From Thermothelomyces thermophilus ATCC 42464 (lineage: Eukaryota; Ascomycota; Sordariomycetes; Sordariales; Chaetomiaceae), in the NCBI RefSeq assembly GCF_000226095.1, contig NC_016478.1:186001-250000 (forward strand): a stretch of DNA of 64,000 nt, in the 5' to 3' direction. This document shows, in pieces, positions 26,166 through 35,166 of this stretch. Numbering within the stretch: position 1 is the first letter of the stretch; each line of letters starts with the position of its first letter. Made by a program: the position numbers and the translations under genes. The notes under the pieces are model-generated. The model had not been told where the DNA came from, searched no databases, and saw nothing but the letters and a program-made list of their open reading frames with translations.

Positions 26166-27674
26166 AGACCGGTTATAAACAGGAGGTAGGGAAGGGTATA
26201 AAAGCAAACGATTTAAAATTTTTCGCGTATATAGGCAAACCTAAGGCAAACGGGCGGCGGACGTATATAGACGTATTACGAACGTACCGACCTACTAATT
26301 ATAAAACAAAAACACAATAACCAGCACGCGCTACGTGCTTACTCTATAAGTTCCTCCTTAAACTCCTCCTCTTCCTCCTCCTCCTCCGAGATGTTAGTAG
26401 GCTCCTTATGGTTACGGATCGGGCGCGCCGTGTAGTTGGTAGGTAAGGAAGAGCGGTAGGTACAAGAGCGGCCGAAGTCAATCGGCACGGGTATAGGGCG
26501 TGCGGAGGTACGTAAACGGGCGTAGGAGGTAGGCAATGGTATGCCTAAGACATAGGCGATGAGGGCGGCATTAGTGTTAACTAAAGTTAATATATTCTTA
26601 TTTATATACTATATCTAACGTAGTATGTTGTCGTTCTATACTATAGTGTAGTATATAAGCTGCCTAATAGCGTATAGGGCAGGGGTAGGGGTAGTGGTAG
26701 CCTAGATGATATTACTATGGCAGGTAGGGGTATAAGGGGCGGTAACTAGGCCTAGGTCGTTAGTAGAGTGGCAGGAACTTATAGCCTAGGTAGGGGAGAA
26801 GGTGGTATAGCTAGGGGAATAGTTAGCTTATATAGTCTCTAAGACTATAGTAAATAAATATACTAGTGTAGAGAACTTAGGTATTAGGATAGCCTTATAG
26901 GTACTCTAGGTAGTAGTCTTATAGTAAGTAGGGGAGGTAAAGGCGGTACTAGTATTATAGTAGTATATAATTTTTTTAATACCTATATATAGGTAAGGGT
27001 TATTAGCCTAGAGCTATGGATCCTAAATATAAAGGTTATAGGTAGTATAGTAGGTTATATAAGAAGCGCTATAGCTAGGAATATATATAACTTAGTTACT
27101 ATATAGGAGGTAGTAGATATAGTTAAAGTAATACTACTTTTTCTTAGATAGTAACTTAAACTCCTTATTAGAGGAGTTACCTTTAATAGTAAACCTACTA
27201 AGGGAAGTATTCTAGTTCTTATATTATAAGTAAGGGACTAGTTAGGGTCCTATATAAATATAAGGTAACTATAGTTAAAATAGTAAAAGGAAAAAACTTA
27301 TATAATAATCCTTATTCTTATCATTATTAGGGTAATAACTATTACTACTATTACTAAGTAAGCTAACTATAGTTAAGATCCCAAATAAATATAGAAAAAA
27401 AAAGTCTTATAGGCACAATATAGGCATAGGTAGTAAGAAAAATACGATACAAAGGGAGGGCGGTTATAAAGTAGGTAGAGGGAGCATCGGTTAAAAAGAA
27501 GGAAGAAGTAGGAAGAGGAGGGAAGGAAAGGGGGTATTTATACCCATTTAAAGGTAGGGCCGGGAGGGCACAGGCAGAACTTAAAACAAAGACCAGGCCC
27601 TATATATGACTTACCAGCATATATAGGTCTTATTACCACGGTAACACGGGGCGGGTCCACCCGGCAACCGACCC
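26166..27674. other. 1.5 kb tail of element 3 between pol and the 3' purine tract
   Basis: There is no plus-strand domain after the chromodomain. On the minus strand an open stretch of about 90 codons runs from about 26605 to 26339 and ends in a Glu-rich tail (EEEEEEEEFKEELIE). Codons farther upstream on that strand stay in frame only if TAG/TAA stops are read as mutated Gln. The stretch 26330-26600 keeps TpG steps, unlike its surroundings. It could be an antisense accessory ORF of the element, a captured host fragment, or chance. Confidence 0.4.
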
Positions 27675-27688
27675 AGGAAGGAGGGGGG
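27675..27688 (+). other. Polypurine tract of element 3
   Basis: AGGAAGGAGGGGGG directly abuts the right LTR. This abutment helps place the LTR start at 27689. Confidence 0.75.
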
Positions 27689-28023
27689 TATATTACGGGC
27701 CCGGGCTTCACCTAGGCTAAACAATACCAGGCTTTGCCCGGCAACGGACTGGACCCACCCGGCAACAGACCGGACCTACTCAACCCACCTAAGCGTATAT
27801 AATTGGTTCGCGAGACGTTCGTAGGTCGTTCGTAGGGCGCGCGGTCAGGGCCCGCTTAGGACCTAACCCGGAGCCTAACCAGGCCCTACCTAGGTTATAC
27901 ACATATACACTAAAAAGGCGCTCCTCTATATAACTCTTGTATTCTTCCTCTTTTTCTTCCTTAAGGTAGTTAAATAGGATATTATATACTTATTTATAGT
28001 TACTATAAGGCTAGTATATTATA
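27689..28023 (+). repeat. Right LTR of element 3
   Basis: It is 335 bp, matching the left LTR without gaps. About 31 differences can be counted by eye and all are transitions, with mutated bases on both copies. Confidence 0.9.
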
Positions 28024-28744
28024 ATATAGGTAATTAATATATATATCTTTATATTTATAAGAACTATAGGTATAATAATAGTAATAGGAGCTAGTACTAA
28101 AATAATTATAATATTTACTGAAAGAACGTCTTACTAGAGCTAACTATATATATATTCCATAAGGCACCTTATAAAGCTTATTAGCTTTAATATTACTATA
28201 TTTAATTAGCTTAAATAATCTAGATACAATTAATAGAGCGCTAGAAACTATAATAGAGTCGCTATTAAATTAACTAGAAGAAGCCGAACTATATAAACCT
28301 ACTTAAATTGCCGGAATCACTAGAAAACTATAAAACTAATAATAAAATCAATCAAATAGAGACAATAGGAATACTTATAGTCTAAAAGCTTTAATATATT
28401 TACACTTTCGAGGTATTATAGGAGTAAGAGTTAACCTACTAGTAGTTATAGTATTTATAGTAGGTATACCTAATAAGTTATCTATTAATTTAAGTATAAA
28501 AGGCATTATCCTATTATTACTATAATTAAAACTAGTAATATTATTATTATTATGGTTATAATAGCTATATTTAATCTATAGCTTTAAAGGAATCGCTCTA
28601 CTATACTTAACTCTTTTAGACTTCTAAATACAGAAGGTAGGCCCTTAAAGGAGCTATCAAGGTAAGAGCGACAAAGGATATAATACTAAGAATAGTATTA
28701 CTACAAAGTGTAGTTAAACGACTACCGTGTTTAACTAGGGGGTG
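28024..28744. repeat. Degraded repeat flanking element 3, right side
   Basis: It is TA-rich, with stops in all frames. The last 100 bp (28640-28744) are less mutated and end in AACTAGGGGG, like the purine tract that ends the copia element at 20449-20456. This suggests the 3' end of another copia element, but no domain could be confirmed. Confidence 0.4.
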
Positions 28745-29158
28745 TGTCGGAAGCTGTAGAGCTTCTAAACGTATTAGCTATATATTTGCTATAGCTGTAT
28801 AAGGCTGTTTAACGCTTTGGCTAGTCCCTTTGTCTATAAATACTACTCTTTTTGTCTCCTTTGTAGATAGTTTTAACAAGGCACTCTTTTCCTTCGTATA
28901 GCTACCTACTGTAGACTGCTTTTAACGCTCCCGGAAGCTCATCACTGCGTTTGGCAAGCCTTCATGAAGAGGGCCCCGTTGGGAAACTCCCCTGGAGGAG
29001 AACCCTGCTCATTTGCCTGATGTAGCCTTCGCAGGCTCCCTCACTGGGCCCTCTAGCGTGGGCTAGTTGGTTGTGACTTGTTCTTCGACGTGTCCCCTGC
29101 CCACTTCCCCTTCCTCCTCCTACTCCTTATCGGCCAGTTGGTATCTGCAGAACCAGAG
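28745..29158. other. Boundary from RIP-affected DNA to gene-rich DNA
   Basis: From TGTCGGAAGCTG at 28745 the text looks like a copia-type LTR: it follows a purine tract, starts with TG and has TCTATAAATACT at about 28834. An end cannot be fixed; it may be near 28935. From about 28940 composition is normal. The rest is the 3' flank of the minus-strand gene that follows. No other gene is seen. Confidence 0.4.
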
Positions 29159-30175
29159 TCACCCTCGTTTTTCCCCTCGCAATCTTCCCTTTTTCCTCTC
29201 CCCACCCTCCTTTCCCGCCTCCTCCTCCACCGCCGCCGCCGCCTCTTTCGCCTCGCAACTTTCCCGGCACCGTCCGTTCTCACTGATCTGTTGTGTCTCG
29301 TCATGCACTTGACTCGCTAAAGAGGCCTCACTTTTACTTGGAGGACGTATCCTGCGCTTGACGAAGGCTCTGTGCAGGCTATGAAGGCACTCCGATGGGA
29401 AGTCACAGTGGAGCGAGCAGCTATACTGCCCCGAGACGTACATATTCTCCTTGCGGCGCCTCACTTGCTTCACCGTGGCCCTGGAGAGTGGTTGCCAGGC
29501 AGCGCTCCGCGAATCGCAGTCGTTACCCGAGCGGCTTTCCGTGTTTACTAAACCCCACGTTGCAAAGGTGTCATGGTCGATCGTCCCGTCATCGGAACCT
29601 CTCTTCCTCTTCCCAGAGCCATTGATACTTTCACGCCCTGGGCCTGCCATGTTGGCCAAGTCCGAGAGCGTGTGAGCATCCCGAGTGGCTGCGACAAAGC
29701 GGCGGTATGAGCCCCAGACCGCCCAGCCAGTGTAGTCAAACTCGGTGCTACAGTATGATGAATCTCTCCCCTTCTGCTTCTGCCGCCGCGTTTCTGGTTG
29801 TGATTTCTCAAGTGTCGTTGGTGTGCAGAGATAGTGGCTGCAACCCAGGCACCGCCGAGTGGCAGCTAGGGGATACTTAGATCCGCACTTGTGGCACGCC
29901 CATGTCCATGGATATGGGATCAAGGGCGGCGGTAACAAATTCGAGAAGACGGATGGAAATGCAAGGTGGGTTTCGTGGGTTGTCGATTGCGTGGAGTATT
30001 GTTGTGTTGAGGCTGCTGAGAGTGTGTCGCGGCCCTCGTTAGAATGATGCACGGCGTTGGATTCTGTCACAAGCATAGCCGAGCGGCTCCCGGTATCACC
30101 CTGGTGTTCTTGCTCTGGCCGGGGACTTTTCGACATGTATCTGCCGCCCATGGTTCTCTGAGCATAACCGAACAC
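29159..30175 (-). CDS. Conserved fungal zinc-ribbon-like protein of unknown function
   Basis: A single open frame of 338 codons. A Ser/Thr/Gln-rich N-terminus is followed by a cysteine block at residues 91-117: W-x-C94-x2-C97-G, then TRRC109-x2-C112-x-H114-x2-C117. This is the spacing of a zinc ribbon or treble-clef site. Next come a basic stretch and a W/Y-rich block (residues 143-160, STEFDYTGWAVWGSYRRF). The C-terminus is a low-complexity Glu/Lys/Arg tail. I recall proteins of this plan only as unnamed proteins in related fungi, so no function is given. The first ATG is used; a second lies at residue 14. It is the first intact gene beyond the repeat block. A shorter true C-terminus through a missed intron in the low-complexity tail is possible. 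Confidence 0.7.
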   Translation of the reverse strand: MFGYAQRTMGGRYMSKSPRPEQEHQGDTGSRSAMLVTESNAVHHSNEGRDTLSAASTQQYSTQSTTHETHLAFPSVFSNLLPPPLIPYPWTWACHKCGSKYPLAATRRCLGCSHYLCTPTTLEKSQPETRRQKQKGRDSSYCSTEFDYTGWAVWGSYRRFVAATRDAHTLSDLANMAGPGRESINGSGKRKRGSDDGTIDHDTFATWGLVNTESRSGNDCDSRSAAWQPLSRATVKQVRRRKENMYVSGQYSCSLHCDFPSECLHSLHRAFVKRRIRPPSKSEASLASQVHDETQQISENGRCRESCEAKEAAAAVEEEAGKEGGERKKGRLRGEKRG

Positions 30176-31007
30176 GAGTCGAAGTCAATGAGTAGAATCG
30201 ACAGCGAGGATACACAATAAAGGTCGTGTGTATGTCCCCGGAGTGCCTGCGGCATTGACATTGAGCCCGAAAGCGAGGCCTGGTTTCAGCCTATTAAGTA
30301 CACAAGATCTTACTAGAGTCATTGTGAGAATATAGAACAGGTCAATGGAAACAGTAATACTCTTTGTTCCAAGGAAAGAAATCTGCCCATTGTCCCCGTT
30401 CTTTTTTGTTGCCAGATCAAAATAGCACCGGTAATCCTCGGGCACATTAAGACAAAGCGTTTCTTAAGGAGAAAGGGAGCCTTTATATCGGGCACAACAT
30501 TGTTCCAGGCGTCACCGAACCCAGCGACCTCGATCTAGCCACCCACCCACTTCACCATCCATTTAGGTCCGAGGTCAAGACATTCCCGGTTAGAGTTGTC
30601 GACCGATCTCGAATAGTATCAGCATTGAGGCGAAACCGAAGCGTACCTGGGGTAGGTACCCAAGCAATGTCCGTTGGGAACAATAACAGTAGCCATTGAA
30701 TGCCTGCTGAAGCTCTTGGCACCTTGATGCTCGATTAAAGTACCCGAGTTTTTGCAGGATACGGCATGTCTAATTAAGTTAACTCCGTAATACCTTGTGA
30801 CATGTCATGAAAAGGCTAGCGGAACCCAATAGTATGTAAATATTATTCGCTGATTCCTTCCGTGTCCCACCATCGAGAATCTAAATACTTGATCTACTGC
30901 AGTGCAAGATTCGGCGTGCACTTGGTTGCTGGTTAATTATGTGGTGGTATGCAAGTTGGCGGGTTGGCCGGTGGCCGCTTCACCCCGCGTCCCGACCGGC
31001 TTGAGGA
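30176..31007. other. Intergenic region
   Basis: It presumably holds the promoter of the minus-strand gene ending at 30175. Slightly AT-rich text lies around 30750-30850. I see no gene or repeat in it. Confidence 0.5.
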
Positions 31008-31453
31008 ATGCTAACAAGAATGCAGGATCTCATTCTGCTTGTCTTCAACCTCGGTATCTTGACCAGGGTCCTCACGCTGATGTTCACCAACGTGTCGGCC
31101 CCTGGTTGTGCCGAGCTCGGATGCACGTCCTTCGCCGACATTATCGGAATCCTCTTGGCCATATTTGGGGGCATTTTTATGATGCTCGGTTACGGCCGGA
31201 CCCGTGAATGTGGCACCGATGACTGCGATGCTCTCCGCTCCTACCCGGCAGGCCCAGCCCGAGACACGGCCTCGTTCTTGCTGTATGCTGCTTCGTGAGT
31301 CATATCCTTGTGGTTTTACTTTACTTCAGCCCATGTCCACTCCATCCGCTAATCCTTCAGTAGATGCTTGACTTTCCTTTCAGCAGTCCATGGTTTGGTC
31401 CGCTGCTATATGCAACGGGAGCATCAGAGATCCTAATCCATCGGGAGTCTTGA
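31008..31453 (+). CDS. Possible small two-exon membrane protein
   Basis: Model: exons 31008-31294 and 31384-31453, with intron 31295-31383 (89 bp, GTGAGT donor, CAG acceptor, pyrimidine-rich end). The product is about 118 aa. Two hydrophobic segments are visible, near residues 8-26 and 44-61 (FADIIGILLAIFGGIFMMLG), with Cys residues between and after them. Splicing replaces an early TGA by a frame that runs on sensibly (SPWFGPLLYATGASEIL). An in-frame TGA lies just before the ATG, and CTAAC plus CAG at 31011-31025 could instead be the end of an upstream intron, so the 5' end is uncertain. No family is recognised; it may be a gene fragment. Confidence 0.35.
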
Positions 31454-33002
31454 TTGTTCTGTAAGCTAGTCATACCAATAGCTTTCTCCACCGATAAGGT
31501 AATAATACTACTAGGAGTACTGGTTATTCGTGTGGCCTTTCACTCTGCCGACTCTGAAGTCTGAAAGGAAAACTCTAACATAGTTAACGCATCTTGCTCC
31601 CTGTCATATTCCTAGCTGGGTGCTGTCTGTGCCTATTAGTGGCCACGAAACCACCACTCCCCCGGTATCAGTGCCGACACGGCCCTATGGTACGCCCTTC
31701 GATACCACCAACAACTTGGTTGCGGTCAAGGCAATCACCGTCTGGGTCGACAGTGGACATGGAAACTACGGTAAAGGGACCGGATTAAGTCCATTTAGGT
31801 CGAGTAGACTCCTATGAAGGGAGATGAGACGGGCAGCCCTTGCTAGTAGCTCTTACTCGGTCAGCTTTGACGAAAATGATGAAATGGCCTCGCCTTTTCC
31901 ATGAACAGGTGACAGTGCGGATAAAGGTGAGCTGAAGATGACAGCGAGTCTCACGCTTGCTAAACGGGGAAGGACTACAACACCTAGGTACCTAGGGAAG
32001 GAGCGGGACAGAACAGAAGATTAACAACGTAGGCAATGGCATGCTCCTTGGCTTGATTGGAAGCTACACTAACTTCAAGTTCTGAGTATGAACTCCCTTC
32101 CCTCGGAGCGGGACTGGAGGAAGATTGGGATTGAGGTCAAAGATTCTTTATAACTCCGAGTCTCGATAGTCCCACTTAACAAAGACTGAAAACACACATC
32201 TGCTATAGGACACTGAGGTAGTAGCCGTGTGCTCCGTTCCCGCTGTGGGTGTCAAAGTTCGGGACTTGTTGCAACTTAGCATGCCCAGCACAGAGTGACC
32301 AGGAGAAGGGTTCCGAACTCATCCCGTTGTTGTTGTTCAGTCTTCACGGGACCCAGGTATCTTCCCGCTTTCCCGTCCCATGCTATCTCTCCGCGCATCA
32401 ACTCTATGCAGCATGCACTGAGCGATGCCTCCACGGCGTGGAGCTCTCTTATCATACGCGCGGTTGCCGCGCTCGGTGATAGGTCCGGCATGCTTGAGTG
32501 CATTGCCGATGGCCACTAAGAACTTGAAAGAGGAACGGACCTTGAAGGGAAGGGACCCGTCCCAGGCATGCTGCGCGGGCCCCTCGACTGCCGCCAAGCT
32601 GCCGAAGTGGTACAGGGTATTCCTCCTACCCCTCAATGCAACCACATTCCGCCCTGAACCACCGGCACTTTACTAGTTAGTATAGGTAAGTTTCTTCCCC
32701 AAGACAGGTACTAACAAGGGTCCCTGCCTATAACACCACATTAAGAAACAAAAGCGTAGAAAACAATACTAGCGCTAGGATTTTACTTGGTACTTTGTAA
32801 CAAATGCCTGGGAAGCTTGGGAGTTTTTCCGTGTCGCCCCGGTCGGTACCTGCCTAGGGGGAAAAAACTTTGGCTTGCAACCATAGTAAACGGCCAGCCT
32901 TCTCCTATTACTCCTATACTAGCACTTACTCTCCACCGACACACCCACTCCACAATCACCCGAACCAGAACTCCTCATCCGCTCTTAAAGCAAGCACGGA
33001 CA
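31454..33002. other. Intergenic region with possible gene remnants
   Basis: An open stretch at about 31620-31817 contains AVKAITVWVDSG, faintly like a lectin-type beta strand repeat, but it has no proper start or end. GC-rich overlapping frames at 32250-32680 show no domain. CT-rich text from 32900 to 33000 is the probable promoter or leader of the SnoaL-like gene. Confidence 0.4.
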
Positions 33003-33458
33003 ATGGCATCCCCCCCGCCCGAGGTCGCGGAGCGCATCCGCCACAAAAAGGTGCAGTACACCCGTTTCGCCGACACCAAGCAGTGGAGCAAGTTCGACAC
33101 CATCTTCGTGCCGGACGCGACCTTCAAGTTCGTCGACGAGGACGGCAAAGTGGTCACCACGCCGGACGGGGCCGTCCCGTACGAGTGGACGTCGCGCGAG
33201 TCGTGGGTGGCCTTCTTCGAGGCGGCCTTCGCAAGCCTGCAGGTCATCCACCTCGTCGGCCCCGGGGAGTTCGAGCTGGTCGGGCCGGGCGAGGTCAAGG
33301 CCGTGTTCACGGTCATCTACCACGATGCACCCAAGGGGAAAGGGACGGGGCCGCGTGAGACGGGCGGGGGGCATTACTACGAGACGTGGGTGCGCCAGGG
33401 CGGGGATTGGTTCTGTAAGGATTTGTTCATGCAGAGGATTTACCACCACGTCGTGTAG
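33003..33458 (+). CDS. SnoaL-like domain protein
   Basis: An uninterrupted frame of 151 aa, starting at the only ATG in frame (context ACAATGG). It is of the NTF2-like fold used by SnoaL polyketide cyclases and related hydratases and isomerases: an N-terminal helix pair (EVAERIRHKKVQYTRFAD), KWSKFDTIFVPDATFKFVD-like strand text, then a sheet ending in GGHYYETWVRQGGDWFCKDL. The length fits a single-domain member. It is convergent with the acyltransferase (259 bp apart) and about 9 kb from a polyketide synthase, which suggests a tailoring role such as cyclisation, dehydration or rearrangement. That role is inference. No signal peptide is seen, so it is probably cytosolic. Confidence 0.8.
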   Translation: MASPPPEVAERIRHKKVQYTRFADTKQWSKFDTIFVPDATFKFVDEDGKVVTTPDGAVPYEWTSRESWVAFFEAAFASLQVIHLVGPGEFELVGPGEVKAVFTVIYHDAPKGKGTGPRETGGGHYYETWVRQGGDWFCKDLFMQRIYHHVV

Positions 33459-33717
33459 AAATGGTGGGTTGCGTTAGGTCTTCCTTAGCGGGATGCAGGT
33501 AGTACATACAATACCAGCTTGTTGATGTGTTTTTTTTTGGGGGGGGGGGGGGGGAGGTGGCAGTATGATAGGCACGGTCCATGTTGTCATGGGATGAGAA
33601 AGGAGAAGAGAGGAGGTATTTAAAAAAGTAATATCGTCAAATTCATCAACTCATAGCGTCCTTATCTACACGGCAACTCTCTCTCTCCACAACATCCCAA
33701 TCCAACTGAACAAGTTA
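33459..33717. other. Convergent intergenic gap with poly-G tract
   Basis: Both genes end here. A run of 8 T then 16 G lies at about 33531-33554. It may hold the terminators of both genes; no motif is clear. Confidence 0.5.
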
Positions 33718-35166
33718 TTATGCACCCACCTTGCCGGCGTCCTCGGCGTCGATGCCCCTGTACTCGAAGTATTTCTTGAACTCGGCGTCGTTGATGAGGT
33801 CCTGAGCGAGACGCTTCTCGTAGGCGATGGAGAACTCCGGGCCCTCGTTGGAATCCGGGTTGTTGTTGCGGGGCGGGTAGATGATGATGACACCCTCGGT
33901 AACGCGGTCCAGCAGGTGGCGGTACGTCAGGGGCGTGGCAAAGCCAAAGTCGGCCGAGACAATATTGGCGTCGCGGTGGTCGGTCTGCAGGATGGACATG
34001 GGCGGGTGCGAATCGATGCGGATGTTGAGGCTGGTCTTGTCGCGCACCATGGCCACGGCGTCGAGCGTCTTGTCCAGGTTCTCTTGCGTCACGCTGTTGG
34101 TCAACTGCCGGATGTACGAGGCGAGCTTCGACAAGGGCGCGTGGAGGATGTCGTCCACGGTGAGCTGCGGCACGGGCGCCGTGTTGGACAGGGCCGCATA
34201 CATGACGTTGTGCTGGATGCGCGGGTGCACCTTGGGGCTGTGCATGCGCCGGCGCATGTCGACGGCCTCGGCCCAGAAGATGTGCGACGCCGGGTCGGGC
34301 TTGAAGACGGGGACGCGCAGCCGCGTCAGCGTGCGCCAGATGAAGGCCGAGAAGGCGTCATACGTGGAAATCCACGAGCCGTCGTCGGGTGCGGCCAGCT
34401 TCTTGAGCTCGGCGGCCTTGCTCTTGGGCAGGTGGAAGAGCAGCGACTGGCCAACCTTGTGGTCAGGATGGCGTTCGGCCGGCGCCGGGCCGTCTACCTT
34501 GACCTCCTCCGGCACCTCCTTCTTGGTAAGGCGCGAGAGGTCGAGACAGGCAGGGTCCCAGGCCGGGAAGGCCGTCTTGGTGAGCGCGGCGCGGCAGTTC
34601 TCGGCCAGCTGGTGCGTGAAGCCGGCCCAGCCCATCACGTCGTTGGCGTAATGGTGATGGTGCATGTTGAAGACGAGCCCGCCGCGCACAAAGTTGGCCT
34701 TGAACGCCGACACGACGGGCCGGTTGTCGGGATGCGCCTCGGCCTTCTCGCCGTACGTCATCGGCGGCACGCTCCAGGTGTCGAGGTCGCCCAGCGTCAC
34801 CGCGCTGTAGTTGGTCCGCTCGATGTCGTCGATGGACGGGTACTTGGCGGCATCCTCGGGTGCATCCAGCCACTGCACGATGAAGCGCACCGTGCTGTCC
34901 TTCTTCTTGACGAACGAGTGGCCGCCCCCGGGATCCTTCTCGATGGTGCCGACATAGTGACGAGCCTGGCTGAGCGTCCGCTCGAGTCCCTCCTTCAGGG
35001 TGGCTGCCGCCTTCTCCTTATCCGCGTCATCGAGTCGGAAAAAGAGGGCGTAGTTGTTGTATGTGCACGCTGTCAGATAGTCGAGCGTCGTCACCTTGAA
35101 CCGCTCCTCCTCCGGGTCGTTCTCCCAGCCAAATGGCCGGAGCTGATAGACGTCGGTGCGGGGCAT
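33718..35166 (-). CDS. BAHD-type acyltransferase, trichothecene 3-O-acetyltransferase-like
   Basis: An intronless frame of 482 aa, the usual size of the transferase family (PF02458). The active-site motif H-x3-D is seen as H172-YAN-D176 in the string FNMHHHHYANDVMGW. The structural DFGWG-type motif appears as DFGFATP at residues 406-412, close to the C-terminus as expected. The N-terminal YQLRPFGWEND and SVPPMTYGEK resemble fungal Tri101-like enzymes, which move an acyl group from acyl-CoA to a hydroxyl. The likely substrate here is a hydroxylated product of the nearby polyketide synthase; this is inferred from position only. There is no signal peptide. The start is the first ATG, with a TTTAAAC stretch just upstream. 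Confidence 0.85.
   Translation of the reverse strand: MPRTDVYQLRPFGWENDPEEERFKVTTLDYLTACTYNNYALFFRLDDADKEKAAATLKEGLERTLSQARHYVGTIEKDPGGGHSFVKKKDSTVRFIVQWLDAPEDAAKYPSIDDIERTNYSAVTLGDLDTWSVPPMTYGEKAEAHPDNRPVVSAFKANFVRGGLVFNMHHHHYANDVMGWAGFTHQLAENCRAALTKTAFPAWDPACLDLSRLTKKEVPEEVKVDGPAPAERHPDHKVGQSLLFHLPKSKAAELKKLAAPDDGSWISTYDAFSAFIWRTLTRLRVPVFKPDPASHIFWAEAVDMRRRMHSPKVHPRIQHNVMYAALSNTAPVPQLTVDDILHAPLSKLASYIRQLTNSVTQENLDKTLDAVAMVRDKTSLNIRIDSHPPMSILQTDHRDANIVSADFGFATPLTYRHLLDRVTEGVIIIYPPRNNNPDSNEGPEFSIAYEKRLAQDLINDAEFKKYFEYRGIDAEDAGKVGA

Larger units (their letters stand above)
20959..28023 (+). mobile_element. Complete but RIP-inactivated Ty3/gypsy chromovirus (element 3)
   Basis: LTRs of 335 bp lie at 20959-21293 and 27689-28023, with ATATA on both outer sides. 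The plus-strand interior has gag (about 21370-22330, knuckle remnant near 22275-22325), reverse transcriptase (about 23300-23900, with LYILYN-type QALNKI and VYLNNILIYT, catalytic Asp pair changed to Asn), RNase H (about 24140-24480), integrase (about 24960-25620) and a chromodomain (about 25980-26160, EEYKVKAIL, LENLKNTKALNAF). A 1.5 kb tail follows before the purine tract at 27675. The first two LTR bases are uncertain because the flank is TA-rich. Confidence 0.9.

Noticed and set aside
1-28700. Possible intact genes within the repeat block
   Set aside because: All frames longer than 60 codons are either retroelement remnants or chance; stops are dense and of TAA/TAG type.
31620-31817. Open stretch with AVKAITVWVDSG, faintly like a lectin repeat
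   Set aside because: Too short, no proper start, no second repeat and no splice context. Kept only as a remark in the intergenic entry.
32249-32676. Cluster of overlapping open frames on both strands
   Set aside because: Several frames are open at once in GC-rich DNA, none with a domain or a start context better than the others.
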